A stretch of 64,000 nucleotides of DNA from Caballeronia zhejiangensis (GTDB taxonomy: Bacteria > Pseudomonadota > Gammaproteobacteria > Burkholderiales > Burkholderiaceae). The translations under genes and the position numbers were made by a program. The stretch covers positions 1-64,000 of the forward strand of contig NZ_JFHD01000022.1 of assembly GCF_000698575.1 (NCBI RefSeq), in the 5' to 3' direction. The notes beneath the pieces were generated by a model that worked only from the letters and a program-made list of their open reading frames with translations, was not told the origin of the DNA and ran no database searches. The stretch's first letter is position 1; every line of letters begins with the position of its first letter. Below are positions 52,647-61,150 of this stretch, one piece after another.

Positions 52647-53488
52647 GCACGATTCCGATGGACATCGCCATGAAGACGCGCTCGCGCGGCGCGCTCTCCA
52701 TCCTGCAACCGCTCGACGACTGGTCGAGGCGACGGACCGCGTGTGTCGCGCTCGCGTTGAGTGTCGTCGTGTTTGCGTTCGGCCTGCGCGCGTGGCGCAT
52801 GTCGGACGCGAGCCGGCTCGATGAAAGCCGCGTCGCGTTGGCCGCGGCACAAGCGAAGGCGCAGGACGCGGCGCGCATTGCCGACGAACTGTCCGGCTTG
52901 CGAGCGCGCGCGTCGTCGGGGCGCCTCGATCCGGAGCACTGGAGCGCCGCCGACGCGTTGCGCGCGGTCGCGGATCTGGCCGCCCAGAGCGGCGTGCGCG
53001 TCGCGGACATCGAGCCTGTCGCCGTCAAAGGCGGGGCGCCGAAGCAGCGAGAGCCGTTTCCTGAGCGCGCGCTCAAGCTGCGCGCGGACGGCAGCTTCGC
53101 GGAGCTACGGCGCTTTCTCGATGCGCTCGCCGGCCTGCCGCGACTCGTCGTTCCCGAGAACGTGCAGATCAAGCGGCAGGCGAACGCGCTCGCCATCGAA
53201 GCGACATTGCGCATCTTCGAAACGTTGCCGGCGGTCGCGCCCGCCGCAGTGTCGCGCGCCAACGCGTTCGTCATCGATCCGTTCGGCAGCGCGGACGCCG
53301 CCGCGCAGGGAAGCGACATGCTGCTGGTGGGCACGTTCGTCGCACGGGTCGCGCGATGGCGCTTTTGCAAAGCGGCCGCGACGTCGACAGCTTCGCGCCG
53401 GGGCAGAAAATCGGCGACGAACGGCTCGGGCGCGTCGTGCCGCGCGCAATCGAACTCGCCCGAGAAGACGGCATGTCGCGCAAGCTGA
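52643..53488 (+). CDS. pilO: PilO-PilP fusion, frame broken within the PilP part
   Basis: 281 residues as read. A single membrane span (about 31-50), coiled coil and periplasmic domain (ALRAVADLAAQSGVRVADIEP and later segments) fit PilO/HofO. From about residue 211 it reads like the start of PilP: VIDPFGS, then GSDMLLVGTF. After about 53340 the frame turns into Arg/Ser-rich noise and stops at 53488, while the rest of the PilP domain is in the +2 frame up to 53511. See the next entry. Confidence 0.72.
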   Translation: MSTIPMDIAMKTRSRGALSILQPLDDWSRRRTACVALALSVVVFAFGLRAWRMSDASRLDESRVALAAAQAKAQDAARIADELSGLRARASSGRLDPEHWSAADALRAVADLAAQSGVRVADIEPVAVKGGAPKQREPFPERALKLRADGSFAELRRFLDALAGLPRLVVPENVQIKRQANALAIEATLRIFETLPAVAPAAVSRANAFVIDPFGSADAAAQGSDMLLVGTFVARVARWRFCKAAATSTASRRGRKSATNGSGASCRAQSNSPEKTACRAS

Positions 53489-53511
53489 CTTTCGCGGAGG
53501 ATCGCACGTGA
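53341..53511 (+). pseudogene. Displaced C-terminal part of the PilP-like domain
   Basis: In the frame +2 relative to pilO, from an ATG at 53356 or slightly upstream, the reading is GRAMALLQSGRDVDSFAPG then QKIGDERLGRVVPRAIELA, ending LTFAEDRT. This matches the PilP pattern (VGT, then an Ala-Leu-Val/Leu strand, then G..IG....V). Its TGA at 53511 overlaps the pilQ GTG (GTGA), the coupling style of the whole operon, so this is the native end of the gene. A single-base insertion or a two-base deletion near 53330-53356 explains the split. Sequencing error is possible. Confidence 0.65.
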
Positions 53512-55019
53512 GCCGGTTCGCGAAGCTTTCAGGCAGATTCATCGGAATGGCGGCTGCGCTGTCGATGTCTGCGCACACGGCGTTTGCCGCCGATAGCGCC
53601 GATGCGATCGTCCCGCCGCTTCCGCCGCTGCCCGCATCGTTCGACGCGCAGGCTGTCGACCCGCCTATCGTCGCGACGTCCGACGCGCAGCCCGCGAAGC
53701 CCGCGGCGGAGCAGGCGGAAACGGAGAAGACAGAAACGGCAGAGGCGCTGGAAGGCCCGCCCGTGCCTTTGCCGAAACTCGAGCGTCTGAGCGACGCATC
53801 GCAGAGCGACGACGACGGCAAGCCGATCACGCTCGATCTGAAAAACGCCGACTTGAGCGCCGCGCTGCACGCATTCGCGCGCTTCACCGGCCTGAACATC
53901 GTCGCGAGCGAAAAGGTGCGCGGACAAGTGTCGATGAATCTCGTCGCCGTGCCGTGGCGGCGCGCGTTCGACACGTTCCTCGAAGTCCACGGACTCGCGA
54001 TGGAGCGGCACGGCAATGTCATTTGGGTCGCGCCGCTCGCGGAACTGGCGGCGCGCGAGAAGCTGCGGTTCGAGGCCCACGCGCGCGCCGCGGACCTCGA
54101 ACCGCTCGCGAGCCGTACGTTCGTGCTGCGCTATTCGCGCGCGGAAGAGCTGCGCAAGATGCTGTCCGGCTCGGGCAGCCAGCGCGTGCTGTCGAAGCGC
54201 GGTTCCGCCATCTCCGATGCCCGCACGAATCTGCTCTTCATCACCGATCTCGACGCTCGCGTGCGGCAGATCGCCGAACTCGTCGCGCTGATCGACAAGC
54301 CGACGCCGCAGGTGATGATCGAGGCGAAGATCGTCGAGGGCGAGGCGGGACTGTCGCGCAATCTCGGCGTCAAGCTGGGCATCGCGGCGCAGAACGATCC
54401 GGCGACCGGGTTCGCGGGCGGCGCGGACGGTGTGGTATACGATTTGTCGGCGGGGCCGATCAACGGTTTCGACGCGGCGACGGCCGGGCTCACGTTGTTC
54501 GTCGCGCAGGCCACCCGGCTGCTCAACGTGCAACTGAGCGCGCTGGAGGCGCAAGGGCGCGGACAAATCGTTTCGCGGCCGCGCGTCGTGACGGCGGACC
54601 GCGTGAAGTCGATCGTCGAGCAGGGCATGGAAGTGCCGTATCAGGCGAAGGTTGGCAATGGCATGTCGGGCGTGCAGTTTCGGCGCGCAACGCTCAAACT
54701 GGAGGTTGAGCCGCAGATCACGCCGCATGGCCACGTCATTCTCGATCTCGACATCACGAAAGACAGTGTCGGCGAGCAGACGGCGAACGGGCCGGCAATC
54801 CATACCAAGCATATCCAGACGCGCGTGGAAGTGGAAAACGGCGGCACCGTGGCGATCGGCGGCATTTATTCCGATGACGAACACGAAGACACGACCGGCG
54901 TGCCGGGACTGTCGAAATTGCCGCTGATCGGCTGGCTGTTTCGCAACGACGCGCGGCGCAGCTCGAAGAGCGAGCTCGTCATTTTGATTACGCCGCATGT
55001 GATCGCGTCGAGCGGCTAG
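53508..55019 (+). CDS. pilQ: PilQ/HofQ-type secretin
   Basis: 503 residues from a GTG start. It forms an outer-membrane pore for type IV pili or DNA uptake. The signal peptide ends near AFA (27). A Pro/Glu-rich stretch leads to the secretin short N domain (about 107-185, ITLDLKNADLSAALHAF), then N1 (RTFVLRYSRAEEL) and the secretin core (about 330-500) with VEVENGGTVAIGGIYSDDE and VPGLSKLPLIGWLFRN. It lacks the AMIN domains of long PilQ and is close in size to the competence secretins HofQ/ComE. Confidence 0.93.
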   Translation: MSRFAKLSGRFIGMAAALSMSAHTAFAADSADAIVPPLPPLPASFDAQAVDPPIVATSDAQPAKPAAEQAETEKTETAEALEGPPVPLPKLERLSDASQSDDDGKPITLDLKNADLSAALHAFARFTGLNIVASEKVRGQVSMNLVAVPWRRAFDTFLEVHGLAMERHGNVIWVAPLAELAAREKLRFEAHARAADLEPLASRTFVLRYSRAEELRKMLSGSGSQRVLSKRGSAISDARTNLLFITDLDARVRQIAELVALIDKPTPQVMIEAKIVEGEAGLSRNLGVKLGIAAQNDPATGFAGGADGVVYDLSAGPINGFDAATAGLTLFVAQATRLLNVQLSALEAQGRGQIVSRPRVVTADRVKSIVEQGMEVPYQAKVGNGMSGVQFRRATLKLEVEPQITPHGHVILDLDITKDSVGEQTANGPAIHTKHIQTRVEVENGGTVAIGGIYSDDEHEDTTGVPGLSKLPLIGWLFRNDARRSSKSELVILITPHVIASSG

Positions 55020-55112
55020 GCCCGTCACGAGGGCCGCGAAACTCGACAAAGCGGGCGGTTTGCCCTTAAGCTGCCGCACGAACAAATTGCATCGAACTAG
55101 AAGGAAACCGAG

Positions 55113-55658
55113 TTGCAGGAAGGGCACGCGAACGCGAACATTTTTTTCGTCGGACTCATGGGGGCGGGTAAAACCACCGTGGGACGTGCGGTTGCGCGCC
55201 GTCTGCAGCGCTCCTTCATCGATTCGGATCATGAGATCGAGGCGCGCACGGGCGCCCGCATTCCGGTGATCTGGGAACTCGAGGGCGAAGCGGGTTTCCG
55301 CCAGCGCGAGGCGAACGTCATCGACGAGCTGTCGCAGCGCGATGGCATCGTGCTCGCGACGGGCGGCGGCGCGGTGCTGCGCCCCGACAATCGCGAACAT
55401 CTGAAGAATCGGGGCATCGTCATCTATCTGCGCGCCAATCCGCACGATCTCTGGCAGCGCACACGGCGCGACAAGAATCGCCCGCTGCTGCAGACCGAAG
55501 ATCCGCGCGGCAAGCTCGAAGCGCTCTTTCAGGCGCGCGATCCGCTGTACCACGAATGCGCGCATTTCGTCGTGGAAACCGGACGGCCGACCGTGAACGC
55601 GCTCGTCAATATGGTCCTGATGCAACTGGAGGTCGCCGGCGTCGTCAAACCGGCCTGA
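55113..55658 (+). CDS. aroK: Shikimate kinase
   Basis: 181 residues from a TTG start behind AAGGAAA. It phosphorylates shikimate at O3 in aromatic amino acid synthesis. Walker A is GLMGAGKTTVGRAVA (about 14-28). The shikimate-binding DSDHEIE, Arg in FRQREANV and GGGAVLRP are present, and the lid has RRDKNRPLLQ. It starts 93 bases after pilQ and 7 before aroB. The pilQ-aroK-aroB order is shared with gamma-proteobacteria. Confidence 0.95.
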   Translation: MQEGHANANIFFVGLMGAGKTTVGRAVARRLQRSFIDSDHEIEARTGARIPVIWELEGEAGFRQREANVIDELSQRDGIVLATGGGAVLRPDNREHLKNRGIVIYLRANPHDLWQRTRRDKNRPLLQTEDPRGKLEALFQARDPLYHECAHFVVETGRPTVNALVNMVLMQLEVAGVVKPA

Positions 55659-55665
55659 AGATCAC

Positions 55666-56751
55666 ATGTCCGCCATGATTACCGTCAACGTCGAACTGGG
55701 CGAGCGCGCCTATCCCATTCATATCGGTGCAGGGCTGATCGGCCGCACCGAGCTCTTTGCTCCGCACATCAAGGGCGCGTCCGTGGCGATCGTCACGAAC
55801 TCGACCGTCGATCCGCTCTACGGCGAGCAGTTGCGCGCGGCTCTCGCGCCGCTCGGCAAGAAAGTCACGACCGTCGTGCTTCCGGACGGCGAAGCGCACA
55901 AGAACTGGGAAACGCTCAACACGATCTTCGACGCGCTCTTGACCGAGCGCGCCGACCGCAAGACGACGCTGATCGCGCTAGGCGGCGGCGTCGTCGGCGA
56001 CATGACGGGCTTCGCGGCCGCATCGTACATGCGCGGCGTGCCGTTCATCCAGGTGCCGACCACGCTGCTCTCGCAAGTGGATTCGTCGGTGGGCGGCAAG
56101 ACGGGCATCAATCATCCGCTCGGCAAGAACATGATCGGCGCGTTCTATCAGCCGCAAGCGGTAATCGCGGACATCGGCGCGCTGCACACCTTGCCGGAGC
56201 GCGAGCTGGCGGCGGGCATCGCGGAAGTCATCAAGACGGCCGCCATCGCGGACGCCGAATTCTTCGACTGGATCGAAAGCAATATCGACGCGCTGAATCG
56301 CCGCGACGACGACGCCCTCGCGCACGCGGTGAAGCGTTCGTGCGAGATCAAGGCGTCGGTGGTGGCATCCGACGAGCGCGAGGGCGGGCAGCGCGCGATT
56401 CTCAATTTCGGCCATACGTTCGGTCATGCGATCGAAGCCGGTCTCGGCTACGGCGAATGGCTGCACGGCGAGGCGGTCGGTTGCGGCATGGTGATGGCGG
56501 CGGATTTGTCCGTGCGCCTCGGCAGGCTCGACGAAGCCGCGCGCCAGCGTCTCGTGCGCGTGATCGAAGCGGCGAAGCTGCCGGTCACGGCGCCGAAGCT
56601 CGGCGACGACCGCTACGTCGATCTGATGAAGGTCGACAAAAAGGCCGAAGCCGGTGAAATCAAATTCATTTTGCTGACCCGCTTCGGCGCGACCGAGATC
56701 ACGAGCGCGCCAGATCAGGCCGTGCGCGCGACGCTCGCAGCCAGCGTCTGA
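55666..56751 (+). CDS. aroB: 3-dehydroquinate synthase
   Basis: 361 residues. It is an NAD- and metal-dependent enzyme that converts DAHP to 3-dehydroquinate. It has DGEAHKNWETLN (about 72-83), GGGVVGDMTGFAAA, the nucleotide and metal-ligand segments SQVDSSVGGKTGIN and LNFGHTFGHAIE, and HGEAVGCGM. An ATG three codons later (55675) starts the commonly annotated MITVNVEL and is equally possible, since neither has a strong ribosome site. It is paired with aroK. Confidence 0.96.
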   Translation: MSAMITVNVELGERAYPIHIGAGLIGRTELFAPHIKGASVAIVTNSTVDPLYGEQLRAALAPLGKKVTTVVLPDGEAHKNWETLNTIFDALLTERADRKTTLIALGGGVVGDMTGFAAASYMRGVPFIQVPTTLLSQVDSSVGGKTGINHPLGKNMIGAFYQPQAVIADIGALHTLPERELAAGIAEVIKTAAIADAEFFDWIESNIDALNRRDDDALAHAVKRSCEIKASVVASDEREGGQRAILNFGHTFGHAIEAGLGYGEWLHGEAVGCGMVMAADLSVRLGRLDEAARQRLVRVIEAAKLPVTAPKLGDDRYVDLMKVDKKAEAGEIKFILLTRFGATEITSAPDQAVRATLAASV

Positions 56752-56795
56752 TCCGCGCGAGCGGCGGCCAGAACCATGACGATGCGGAGCAGCCG

Positions 56796-58016
56796 GTGAG
56801 CGAAGAAGAGCATCAAGTTTTGCCGGGCGCGCCGTCGACGCTCGCGCTCGAAGCGCATCTCGCGGCGTACGCCGCGCACGCGTCGCAATCGCGCGGACGG
56901 CGTTTCGCCGAAGCGCCCCCGGCGGCGCGCACCGAGTTCCAGCGAGATCGCGACCGCATCGTGCATTCGACCGCGTTTCGGCGGCTCGAATACAAGACCC
57001 AGGTCTTCGTCAATCACGAAGGCGACCTGTTTCGCACGCGCCTCACGCACAGCCTCGAAGTCGCGCAGATCGCGCGTTCCGTCGCGCGCAATCTGCGGCT
57101 GAACGAGGATCTCGTCGAAGCCATTTCGCTCGCGCACGATCTCGGCCATACGCCGTTCGGTCACGCCGGACAGGACGCGCTGCACGACTGCATGCGCGAT
57201 CACGGCGGCTTCGAGCACAACCTGCAAAGCCTCGCGGTGGTCGATCAGCTCGAAGAGCACTACGGCGCGTTCAACGGCCTGAACCTGTGCTTCGAGACGC
57301 GCGAAGGCATTCTCAAGCATTGCTCGCGCGAGAACGCGCGCAAGCTCGGCGATCTCGGCGAGCGCTTTCTCACGGGCAAGCAGCCTTCGCTCGAAGCGCA
57401 GATCGCCAATGTCGCCGATGAAATCGCGTACAACAATCACGATGTCGACGACGGCCTGCGCTCCGGCCTCATCACGCTCGAGCAGCTTTCCGAAGTGAGC
57501 CTCTGGCACACGCATTTCGACGCGGCGCGCGCGGAGTATCCGGACATCGAAGGGCGCAGGCTCATTCACGAAACCATCCGCCGCATCATCAATACGCTGA
57601 TCGTCGATCTGATCGAGGCGACGAGCCGCAATCTCCAACGCGTCGCGCCGCAATCGCTCGACGACGTGCGCAACGCGCCCACGCTCGTCGCGCACAGCGA
57701 TGAAGTCGCGGCACAGGCGGCGCAACTCAAGCGTTTCCTGTTCAAGAACCTGTACCGGCACTATCGCGTGATGCGTATGGCCAACAAGGCGAAGCGCGTC
57801 GTGACGGGCCTTTTCGAAGCCTTCTCCGACGATCCGCGTCTCTTGCCGCCCGCGTATCAGGCGCGCGGACCGGTGACGGAGGAATCGGCGAACGACGCGG
57901 CTTCGTCGAGCCACGACAGTTCGCAGGCGCGGCTCATCGCGCATTACATCGCCGGAATGACGGACCGTTACGCATTGAAGGAATATCAACGACTGTTTGT
58001 CATCGATAACAATTAA
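56796..58016 (+). CDS. Deoxyguanosinetriphosphate triphosphohydrolase-like protein
   Basis: 406 residues from a GTG start at 56796. It is an HD-domain metal hydrolase of the Dgt family, which cleaves dNTPs to deoxynucleosides and triphosphate. The metal ligands are visible: His in TRLTHSLEVAQIARS (about 82-96), HD in SLAHDLGHTPFGHAGQ (about 112-127) and a later Asp in NVADEIAYNNHDVDDG. It is the shorter, type 2 form that lacks a dGTP-specificity region, so substrate preference is unknown. It follows aroB by 44 bases. Confidence 0.9.
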   Translation: MSEEEHQVLPGAPSTLALEAHLAAYAAHASQSRGRRFAEAPPAARTEFQRDRDRIVHSTAFRRLEYKTQVFVNHEGDLFRTRLTHSLEVAQIARSVARNLRLNEDLVEAISLAHDLGHTPFGHAGQDALHDCMRDHGGFEHNLQSLAVVDQLEEHYGAFNGLNLCFETREGILKHCSRENARKLGDLGERFLTGKQPSLEAQIANVADEIAYNNHDVDDGLRSGLITLEQLSEVSLWHTHFDAARAEYPDIEGRRLIHETIRRIINTLIVDLIEATSRNLQRVAPQSLDDVRNAPTLVAHSDEVAAQAAQLKRFLFKNLYRHYRVMRMANKAKRVVTGLFEAFSDDPRLLPPAYQARGPVTEESANDAASSSHDSSQARLIAHYIAGMTDRYALKEYQRLFVIDNN

Positions 58017-58045
58017 CTTATAACGTTTTATACGGAGACTCATCG

Positions 58046-59371
58046 ATGGTCCGCAAGCCCCTGTTTCGCCTGGTCACGACCGCTGCCGCCTTGACGTTCG
58101 GCGTCAGCACCGCCGCGCACGCCGCGACGGAAATCCAGTTCTGGCACGCGATGGAAGCCGCGCTCGGCGAGCGCGTGAACGACATCGCCAACGATTTCAA
58201 CAAGTCTCAGAGCGATTACAAGATCGTCCCGGTGTTCAAGGGCACGTATGACCAGGCGCTCGCAGCGGGCATCGCGGCGTATCGCAGCGGCAATGCGCCC
58301 GCGATCCTGCAAGTCTACGAAGTCGGCACCGCGACGATGATGCAGGCGAAAAAGGCCGTCATCCCGGTCTCCGACGTGTTCAAGCAGGCTGGCGTGCCGC
58401 TCGACGAAAAGGCGTTCGTGCCGACCATCGCCGGTTACTACAGCGACGCGAAGACCGGCCATCTCATCTCGATGCCGTTCAACAGCTCGACGCCCGTTCT
58501 CTACTACAACAAGGACGCGTTCAAGAAGGCCGGCCTCGATCCGAACCAGCCGCCGAAAACCTGGGCCGATGTCGAAGCCGACGCGAAGAAGCTGAAGGCC
58601 GCGGGCTATTCGTGCGGATATTCGTCGGGCTGGCAGAGCTGGATTCAGCTCGAGAACTACAGCGCGTGGCACGCCGCGCCGTTCGCGACGAAGAACAACG
58701 GCTTCGACGGCCTCGATGCGAAGCTCGAATTCAACAAGCCGCTGCAGGTCGCGCACATCCAGTTCCTGCAAAACATGGCGAAGGAAGGCACGTTCACGTA
58801 TGTCGGCCGCAAGGACGAGCCGGTGTCGAAGTTCTATAGCGGCGATTGCGGGATCATCACGAATTCGTCGGGTTCGCGCGCGACCATCGCGAAATTCGCG
58901 AAGTTCGATTACGGCGTCGGCATGATGCCTTACGACGCGAATGTGAAGGGCGCGCCGCAGAACGCGATCATCGGCGGCGCGAGTCTGTGGGTTCTGGCGG
59001 GCAAGGATCCGGCCGTCTATAAGGGCGTCGCCAAGTTCCTCGCGTATCTCGCGACGCCGGAAGTGGCGGCGAAGTGGCATCAGGACACGGGCTATCTGCC
59101 GGTCACGCAGGCCGCGTACGAGCTCACGCAAAAGCAGGGCTTCTACGACAAGAATCCCGGCGCGGACATCGCGATCAAGCAGATGCTGAACAAGCCGCCG
59201 CTCGCGTACACGAAGGGCCTGCGCCTCGGCAACATGCCTCAGATCCGCACGATCGTCGACGAAGAGCTCGAGCAAGTTTGGGCCGAGAAGAAGACGCCGC
59301 AACAGGCGCTGGACGCGTCGGTGCAACGCGGCGACGAACTGCTGCGCCGCTTCGAGAAGGCGGGCAATTAA
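58046..59371 (+). CDS. ugpB: sn-Glycerol-3-phosphate ABC transporter substrate-binding protein
   Basis: 441 residues, periplasmic. The signal peptide ends in AAHAATE (about 25-28). The mature protein begins IQFWHAMEAALGERVNDIANDFNKSQSDYKIVPVFKGTYDQALAAG, which fits the UgpB family. The ATG follows CGGAG and lies only 29 bases after the dgt-like gene, so a promoter would have to lie within it. No clear Pho box was seen. A stable hairpin follows before ugpA. Confidence 0.95.
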   Translation: MVRKPLFRLVTTAAALTFGVSTAAHAATEIQFWHAMEAALGERVNDIANDFNKSQSDYKIVPVFKGTYDQALAAGIAAYRSGNAPAILQVYEVGTATMMQAKKAVIPVSDVFKQAGVPLDEKAFVPTIAGYYSDAKTGHLISMPFNSSTPVLYYNKDAFKKAGLDPNQPPKTWADVEADAKKLKAAGYSCGYSSGWQSWIQLENYSAWHAAPFATKNNGFDGLDAKLEFNKPLQVAHIQFLQNMAKEGTFTYVGRKDEPVSKFYSGDCGIITNSSGSRATIAKFAKFDYGVGMMPYDANVKGAPQNAIIGGASLWVLAGKDPAVYKGVAKFLAYLATPEVAAKWHQDTGYLPVTQAAYELTQKQGFYDKNPGADIAIKQMLNKPPLAYTKGLRLGNMPQIRTIVDEELEQVWAEKKTPQQALDASVQRGDELLRRFEKAGN

Positions 59372-59377
59372 GGTCAC

Positions 59378-59403
59378 GCGCCCGCGTGTAGAAGCGCGGG
59401 CGC
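59378..59403 (+). other. Intercistronic hairpin between ugpB and ugpA
   Basis: A perfect 9-bp GC stem (GCGCCCGCG/CGCGGGCGC) with an 8-base loop and no T-run. Such hairpins after binding-protein genes stabilise the upstream mRNA, so that UgpB would be made in excess over the membrane subunits. That effect is inferred. Confidence 0.65.
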
Positions 59404-59420
59404 TTCCGGGAAATCAAAGC

Positions 59421-60305
59421 ATGGAAAAGCGCTCTCGTTTCGATACGAGCGTCTTGCCGTATCTGCTCGTCGCGCCACAACTCGCGATCACCGCGCTGTT
59501 CTTTCTCTGGCCCGCGGGCGAAGCCCTCTGGCAGGCCACGCAAAGCCAGGATGCGTTCGGCACGTCGAGCGAGTTCGTCGGCCTGCAGAACTTCAAACAA
59601 CTGTTCGCCGATCCGCTCTACCTGTCGTCGTTCAACACGACGATGATCTTCTGCGCGCTCGTCACCGTGTCGGGCCTCGTGATCTCGCTTCTGCTCGCCG
59701 CGTGCGCCGATCGCGTGACGCGCGGCGCGAAGGCGTATCAGACGCTGCTCATCTGGCCGTATGCGGTCGCGCCCGCGATCGCCGCCGTGCTGTGGTCGTT
59801 CCTGTTCAATCCGAGCATCGGGCTCGTGACGTATGCGCTGGCGAAGCAGGGCGTCATCTGGAATCACGCGTTGAACGGCACGCAGGCCATGTTCCTCGTC
59901 GTGCTCGCGTCGGTGTGGAAGCAGGTCAGCTACAACTTCCTGTTCTTCTATGCGGGTCTTCAGGCGATCCCGAAATCGCTGATCGAAGCCGCCGCCATCG
60001 ACGGGGCCGGTCCCGTGCGCCGCTTCTTCGGCATCGCGCTGCCGCTCCTGTCGCCGACGTCGTTCTTTCTGCTCGTCGTGAATCTCGTCTACGCGTTCTT
60101 CGATACGTTCCCCGTCATCGACGCCGCGACCGGCGGCGGTCCCGCGCAATCGACCAAGACGCTCATCTACAAGATCTTCGCGGAAGGCTTCCAGGGACTC
60201 GACATCGGCAGTTCGGGCGCGCAGTCGGTCGTGCTGATGGTGATCGTCGTCGTGCTCACCGTGGTCCAGTTCCGCTTCGTCGAATGCAGGGTGCAATACT
60301 CATGA
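59421..60305 (+). CDS. ugpA: Glycerol-3-phosphate ABC transporter permease UgpA
   Basis: 294 residues with six predicted spans, starting at PYLLVAPQLAITALFFLWPAGEA. The EAA loop that contacts the ATPase reads EAAAIDGAGPVRRFFGIALPLLSP (about 191-214). It overlaps ugpE by four bases (ATGA). Confidence 0.96.
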   Translation: MEKRSRFDTSVLPYLLVAPQLAITALFFLWPAGEALWQATQSQDAFGTSSEFVGLQNFKQLFADPLYLSSFNTTMIFCALVTVSGLVISLLLAACADRVTRGAKAYQTLLIWPYAVAPAIAAVLWSFLFNPSIGLVTYALAKQGVIWNHALNGTQAMFLVVLASVWKQVSYNFLFFYAGLQAIPKSLIEAAAIDGAGPVRRFFGIALPLLSPTSFFLLVVNLVYAFFDTFPVIDAATGGGPAQSTKTLIYKIFAEGFQGLDIGSSGAQSVVLMVIVVVLTVVQFRFVECRVQYS

Positions 60306-61147
60306 TCGAAAACCGTCGCGGCTTCGATATCTTCTGTCACGCGGTGCTGTTGCTCGGCGTCGCGCTGATCGTGTTTCCTGTGTACGTCGCGTTCTGCGCG
60401 GCCACGATGAATTCGAAGGAAGTGTTCAGCGTGCCGCTCTCGCTCGTGCCGAGCACGCATCTGTTCGAGAACATCGCGTATATCTGGGCGCACGGCAGCG
60501 GCAACGCGGCCGCTCCCTTCGGACGCATGCTGGCGAACAGTCTCGTGATGGCGCTGGTCATCTCCATCGGCAAGATCGCGGTGTCGATCGTGTCCGCCTA
60601 TGCAATCGTCTTCTTCCGCTTTCCGCTGAAGAACCTCGCGTTCTGGCTCATCTTCATCACGCTGATGCTTCCCGTCGAAGTGCGTATCTTCCCGACGGTG
60701 CAAGTCGTTTCGTCGATGCATCTGTCGAACACGTATGCGGGATTGACGCTGCCGCTGATCGCCTCCGCAACGGCTACGTTCCTCTTCCGGCAGTTCTTCA
60801 TGACGCTGCCCGACGAACTGATGGAAGCGGCGCGCATCGACGGCGCGGGGCCGCTGCGTTTCTTCTGGGACGTTGTGCTGCCGCTTTCGAAGACCAACAT
60901 CGCGGCGCTTTTCGTCATCACGTTCATCTACGGCTGGAATCAATATCTCTGGCCGATTCTCATCACCAACGAAGTGTCGCTGCAGACGGCGGTGGTCGGC
61001 ATCAAGAGCATGATCGCGTCCGGCGACACAGCGACCGAATGGCACTACGTGATGACCGCGACGCTGCTCGCGATGCTGCCGCCGCTCGCGGTCGTCCTGA
61101 CGATGCAGCGCTGGTTCGTGCGCGGACTCGTCGATTCCGAGAAATAA
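60302..61147 (+). CDS. ugpE: Glycerol-3-phosphate ABC transporter permease UgpE
   Basis: 281 residues with six predicted spans and the EAA motif EAARIDGAGPLRFFWDVVLPLSK (about 178-200). ATG 60302 overlaps the ugpA stop; the frame is open far upstream but there it is ugpA in another phase. It ends in FVRGLVDSEK, a typical UgpE C-terminus, three bases before ugpC. Confidence 0.96.
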   Translation: MIENRRGFDIFCHAVLLLGVALIVFPVYVAFCAATMNSKEVFSVPLSLVPSTHLFENIAYIWAHGSGNAAAPFGRMLANSLVMALVISIGKIAVSIVSAYAIVFFRFPLKNLAFWLIFITLMLPVEVRIFPTVQVVSSMHLSNTYAGLTLPLIASATATFLFRQFFMTLPDELMEAARIDGAGPLRFFWDVVLPLSKTNIAALFVITFIYGWNQYLWPILITNEVSLQTAVVGIKSMIASGDTATEWHYVMTATLLAMLPPLAVVLTMQRWFVRGLVDSEK

Positions 61148-61150
61148 AAC

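Noticed and set aside
53356..53380. Programmed -1 frameshifting in pilO/P
   Set aside because: There is no X-XXY-YYZ heptamer in the pilO frame and no clear downstream structure. The residues between the true domain and the TTTT run would also be wrong, so an indel or sequence error is more likely.
58000..58045. Pho box before ugpB
   Set aside because: CTGTTTGTCAT near the dgt stop recalls half of a Pho box, but the second direct repeat at 11-base spacing is missing.
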